Below, piece by piece: positions 62,579 to 64,000 of a stretch of 64,000 nucleotides of DNA; the stretch's first letter is position 1, and each line of letters starts with the position of its first letter. Made by a program: the position numbers and the translations under genes. The notes beneath the pieces were generated by a model that was not told where the DNA came from, searched no databases, and worked only from the letters and a program-made list of their open reading frames with translations. The stretch is from Chondromyces crocatus (lineage in GTDB: Bacteria; Myxococcota_A; Polyangia; Polyangiales; Polyangiaceae), in NCBI RefSeq assembly GCF_001189295.1, contig NZ_CP012159.1, forward strand, positions 5,038,525 to 5,102,524. Direction: 5' to 3'.

Positions 62579-63319
62579 ATGGCTCGGATCCTGGTGATTG
62601 AAGACGAACCAGCGCTCCTCAAGGTCCTCGATTACAACCTGCGCCAGGCCGGGCACGAGGTGCTGGCGACGGGGCTGGGAGAGGAGGGGATCAGGAAGGC
62701 GCGTGAGACGCCGCCCGATCTGGTGCTCCTCGACATGATGCTGCCCGATGTGCCGGGGACCGAGGTGTGCCGGGCGCTGCAGCGCTCCGAGGCCACACAG
62801 CGCGTCCCGGTGATCTTCGTCTCGGCGCGGGGGGACGAGGTCGACCGGGTGGTGGGCTTCGAGCTGGGCGCCGTGGACTACGTGGTGAAGCCCTTCAGCG
62901 TGCGGGAGCTGCTCCTGCGCATCCAGGCCGTCCTCCGGCGCTCGCGGGCGCCCGAGCCGGCGGCGAAGTTCACCGAGTTCGGGTGCCTTCGCATGGATGA
63001 AGGAGCCCACCGGGTGTGGGTGGATCAGCAGGAGGTGGAGCTGACGCTGCTGGAGCTGAAGCTGCTTCTCGCGCTCCATGACAGCCGGGAGCGGGTGCAG
63101 AGCCGCAGCGCGCTGCTGGAAGGGGTCTGGGGGGCCGACGTGAGCGTGACGACGCGGACGGTGGACACCCATGTGAAACGGCTCCGTGACAAGCTGGGGC
63201 GCGCGGGGAATTACATCGAGACGGTGCGCGGTATCGGCTACCGCTTCGCGGGGTCGCCGGATCTGGAGCCGGAGCGCTGCGCGAGCGACGGTGGGCGGTT
63301 CGCGGGAGACGAGGGATGA
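62579..63319 (+). CDS. OmpR/PhoB-family response regulator (orphan)
   Basis: A 246-aa regulator. The receiver has VIEDEPALL, the phospho-acceptor Asp in LVLLDMMLPDVPG, VIFVSARG and VVKPFSVREL. A winged helix-turn-helix DNA-binding domain follows (about 130-225), with ELKLLLALHDSRERVQSRSALLEGVWG, RTVDTHVKRLRDKL and VRGIGYRF, typical of PhoB. No partner kinase is adjacent in the window. ATG 62579 has a weak ribosome site. Confidence 0.93.
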   Translation: MARILVIEDEPALLKVLDYNLRQAGHEVLATGLGEEGIRKARETPPDLVLLDMMLPDVPGTEVCRALQRSEATQRVPVIFVSARGDEVDRVVGFELGAVDYVVKPFSVRELLLRIQAVLRRSRAPEPAAKFTEFGCLRMDEGAHRVWVDQQEVELTLLELKLLLALHDSRERVQSRSALLEGVWGADVSVTTRTVDTHVKRLRDKLGRAGNYIETVRGIGYRFAGSPDLEPERCASDGGRFAGDEG

Positions 63320-63547
63320 GCGGTCGGCGGTGGAACGACGGAAACGTTTCGTCGCCGTCACGCAGTTGCCACCGAGGGCGAGCAGGGTGCGCGCATCGAG
63401 ATGGCGCACCAAAGGGTGTGCGCGGGCGGGCGCCGTGAGCGCGCGTGGATGCGGACGCCGTGAGCGTGCGCTGAGGCGCGCGTCGTGCGTCGTGCGTTCG
63501 CGTCGAGAAGGTCTGGCGTGCGCATCGAGAAGGTCTGAGGAGCGAGG

Positions 63548-64000
63548 ATGCACCTTGAAACCTGGAGCGTCGGGGAGGCAGACCCCGGGCGAACGAAGCG
63601 GCTGGGGATCGGCGTCGCGGTCGGGCTCGGGCTCTTCGGGGCGGTGAGCCTCGCGGCGGCGAGCATGCCGTCGTCCTTCACCACCGCCGCGGAGGAGGAG
63701 CCCGAGGTGGTCGATGTGCGGCTGGAGACGGCGGTGCCGGAGACGGTGAAGCCGCCGCCGCCTCCTCCTCCGTCACCGGAGCCGCAGCCGATGGCCGCGT
63801 CGGTGGGGCCTCCGCGCAAGGCGCTGGTCGCACCGAAAGAGGTGCCCGCCGAGCTGCCCCCGGAGGGCGAACCCTCGAAGGGAGGGGGCGCCGATGAGGC
63901 GTACGGTGACAGCAATGGCGGGCCAGGGGGTGTGCCGGGTGGCACGGGACATGTGGCGGCCCCCCCGCCGCCGCCTCCGCCGCCGCCGCCTCCGCCTCCG
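63548..64000 (+). CDS. TonB-family energy transducer, N-terminal part (truncated by window edge)
   Basis: A frame open from ATG 63548 to the window end (151 codons), with AGGAGCGAGG just upstream. The product has a short cytoplasmic N-terminus, one hydrophobic helix (LGIGVAVGLGLFGAVSLAAA), an acidic stretch, then a Pro-rich spacer (KPPPPPPPSPEPQP) and a Gly-rich segment ending in a long Pro run at the edge. This is the layout of TonB/AgmX-type proteins; the C-terminal receptor-binding domain would lie outside the window. Confidence 0.75.
   Translation, partial: MHLETWSVGEADPGRTKRLGIGVAVGLGLFGAVSLAAASMPSSFTTAAEEEPEVVDVRLETAVPETVKPPPPPPPSPEPQPMAASVGPPRKALVAPKEVPAELPPEGEPSKGGGADEAYGDSNGGPGGVPGGTGHVAAPPPPPPPPPPPPP

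Noticed and set aside
62053-62622. A 189-codon minus-strand frame in the gap before the PhoB-type gene
   Set aside because: No family feature, Ala/Arg/Ser/His-rich, and no ribosome site; likely chance.

Overview
This is a very GC-rich window, roughly 65-70% by eye, with strong codon-position bias, so almost every real gene casts long open frames on the other strand. The gene set looks myxobacterial, most likely Sorangium/Chondromyces/Polyangium-like. It has two Ser/Thr protein kinases with extra-kinase domains, many lipoproteins, NtrC-type two-component regulators, an FHA protein with an AgmX/PglI-like C-terminus, a secreted metalloprotease with Cys-rich 'CC...WD' repeats and a C-type lectin lipoprotein. 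That placement is inferred from family content, not from a database match.

Layout. 1-5951: a GH18 lipoprotein, a membrane gluzincin-like peptidase with a helical-repeat tail, and a hybrid histidine kinase whose ATP-binding boxes look degenerate. 5910-9888 (minus): a tightly overlapped operon hisS > repeat-rich secreted protein > xth. 10077-18865: housekeeping genes ruvX, a Ser/Thr kinase, rpsO, pnp, lysA and pyk. A second Ser/Thr kinase (18862-20931) overlaps the pyk stop codon. 21007-26327: envelope proteins, namely a coiled-coil/TPR protein, a SIMPL-domain lipoprotein, two propeller-like lipoproteins and a porin-like protein. 26691-36779: an orphan PAS histidine kinase, a tripartite RND efflux operon (outer-membrane factor, adaptor, pump; minus) and a divergent sensor kinase/NtrC-type regulator pair. 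Between the last two lie a pair of 11-bp operator-like repeats and a -24/-12 promoter candidate. 36780-37394: a gene-free hairpin-repeat array. 37395-48424: two methyltransferases, an astacin-like protease, the FHA/TonB-like protein, a serine beta-lactamase-fold lipoprotein, a membrane metallophosphoesterase and small unknowns. 48533-53516: a SulP transporter divergent from a second kinase/NtrC-type pair. 53542-64000: a BON protein, DegV, a DUF808 membrane protein, a host-attachment-family protein, a short threonyl-tRNA synthetase, a DUF1285-like protein, a C-type lectin lipoprotein, a PhoB-type regulator and the start of a TonB-family gene cut by the window edge.

The most notable signal is upstream of the short ThrRS gene. 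A 28-codon leader (59980 to 59894, minus) carries six consecutive Thr codons (nine Thr in all). It is followed by mutually exclusive hairpins ending in a terminator (59869-59844), which is the full layout of a ribosome-mediated threonine attenuator. It controls a synthetase that lacks the N-terminal TGS and editing domains.

The window also has many short tandem direct repeats (periods about 16, 19, 21, 22, 32 and 43 bp) in intergenic DNA. Several touch stop codons or sit beside promoters. No tRNA, rRNA, CRISPR array or insertion sequence was recognised.
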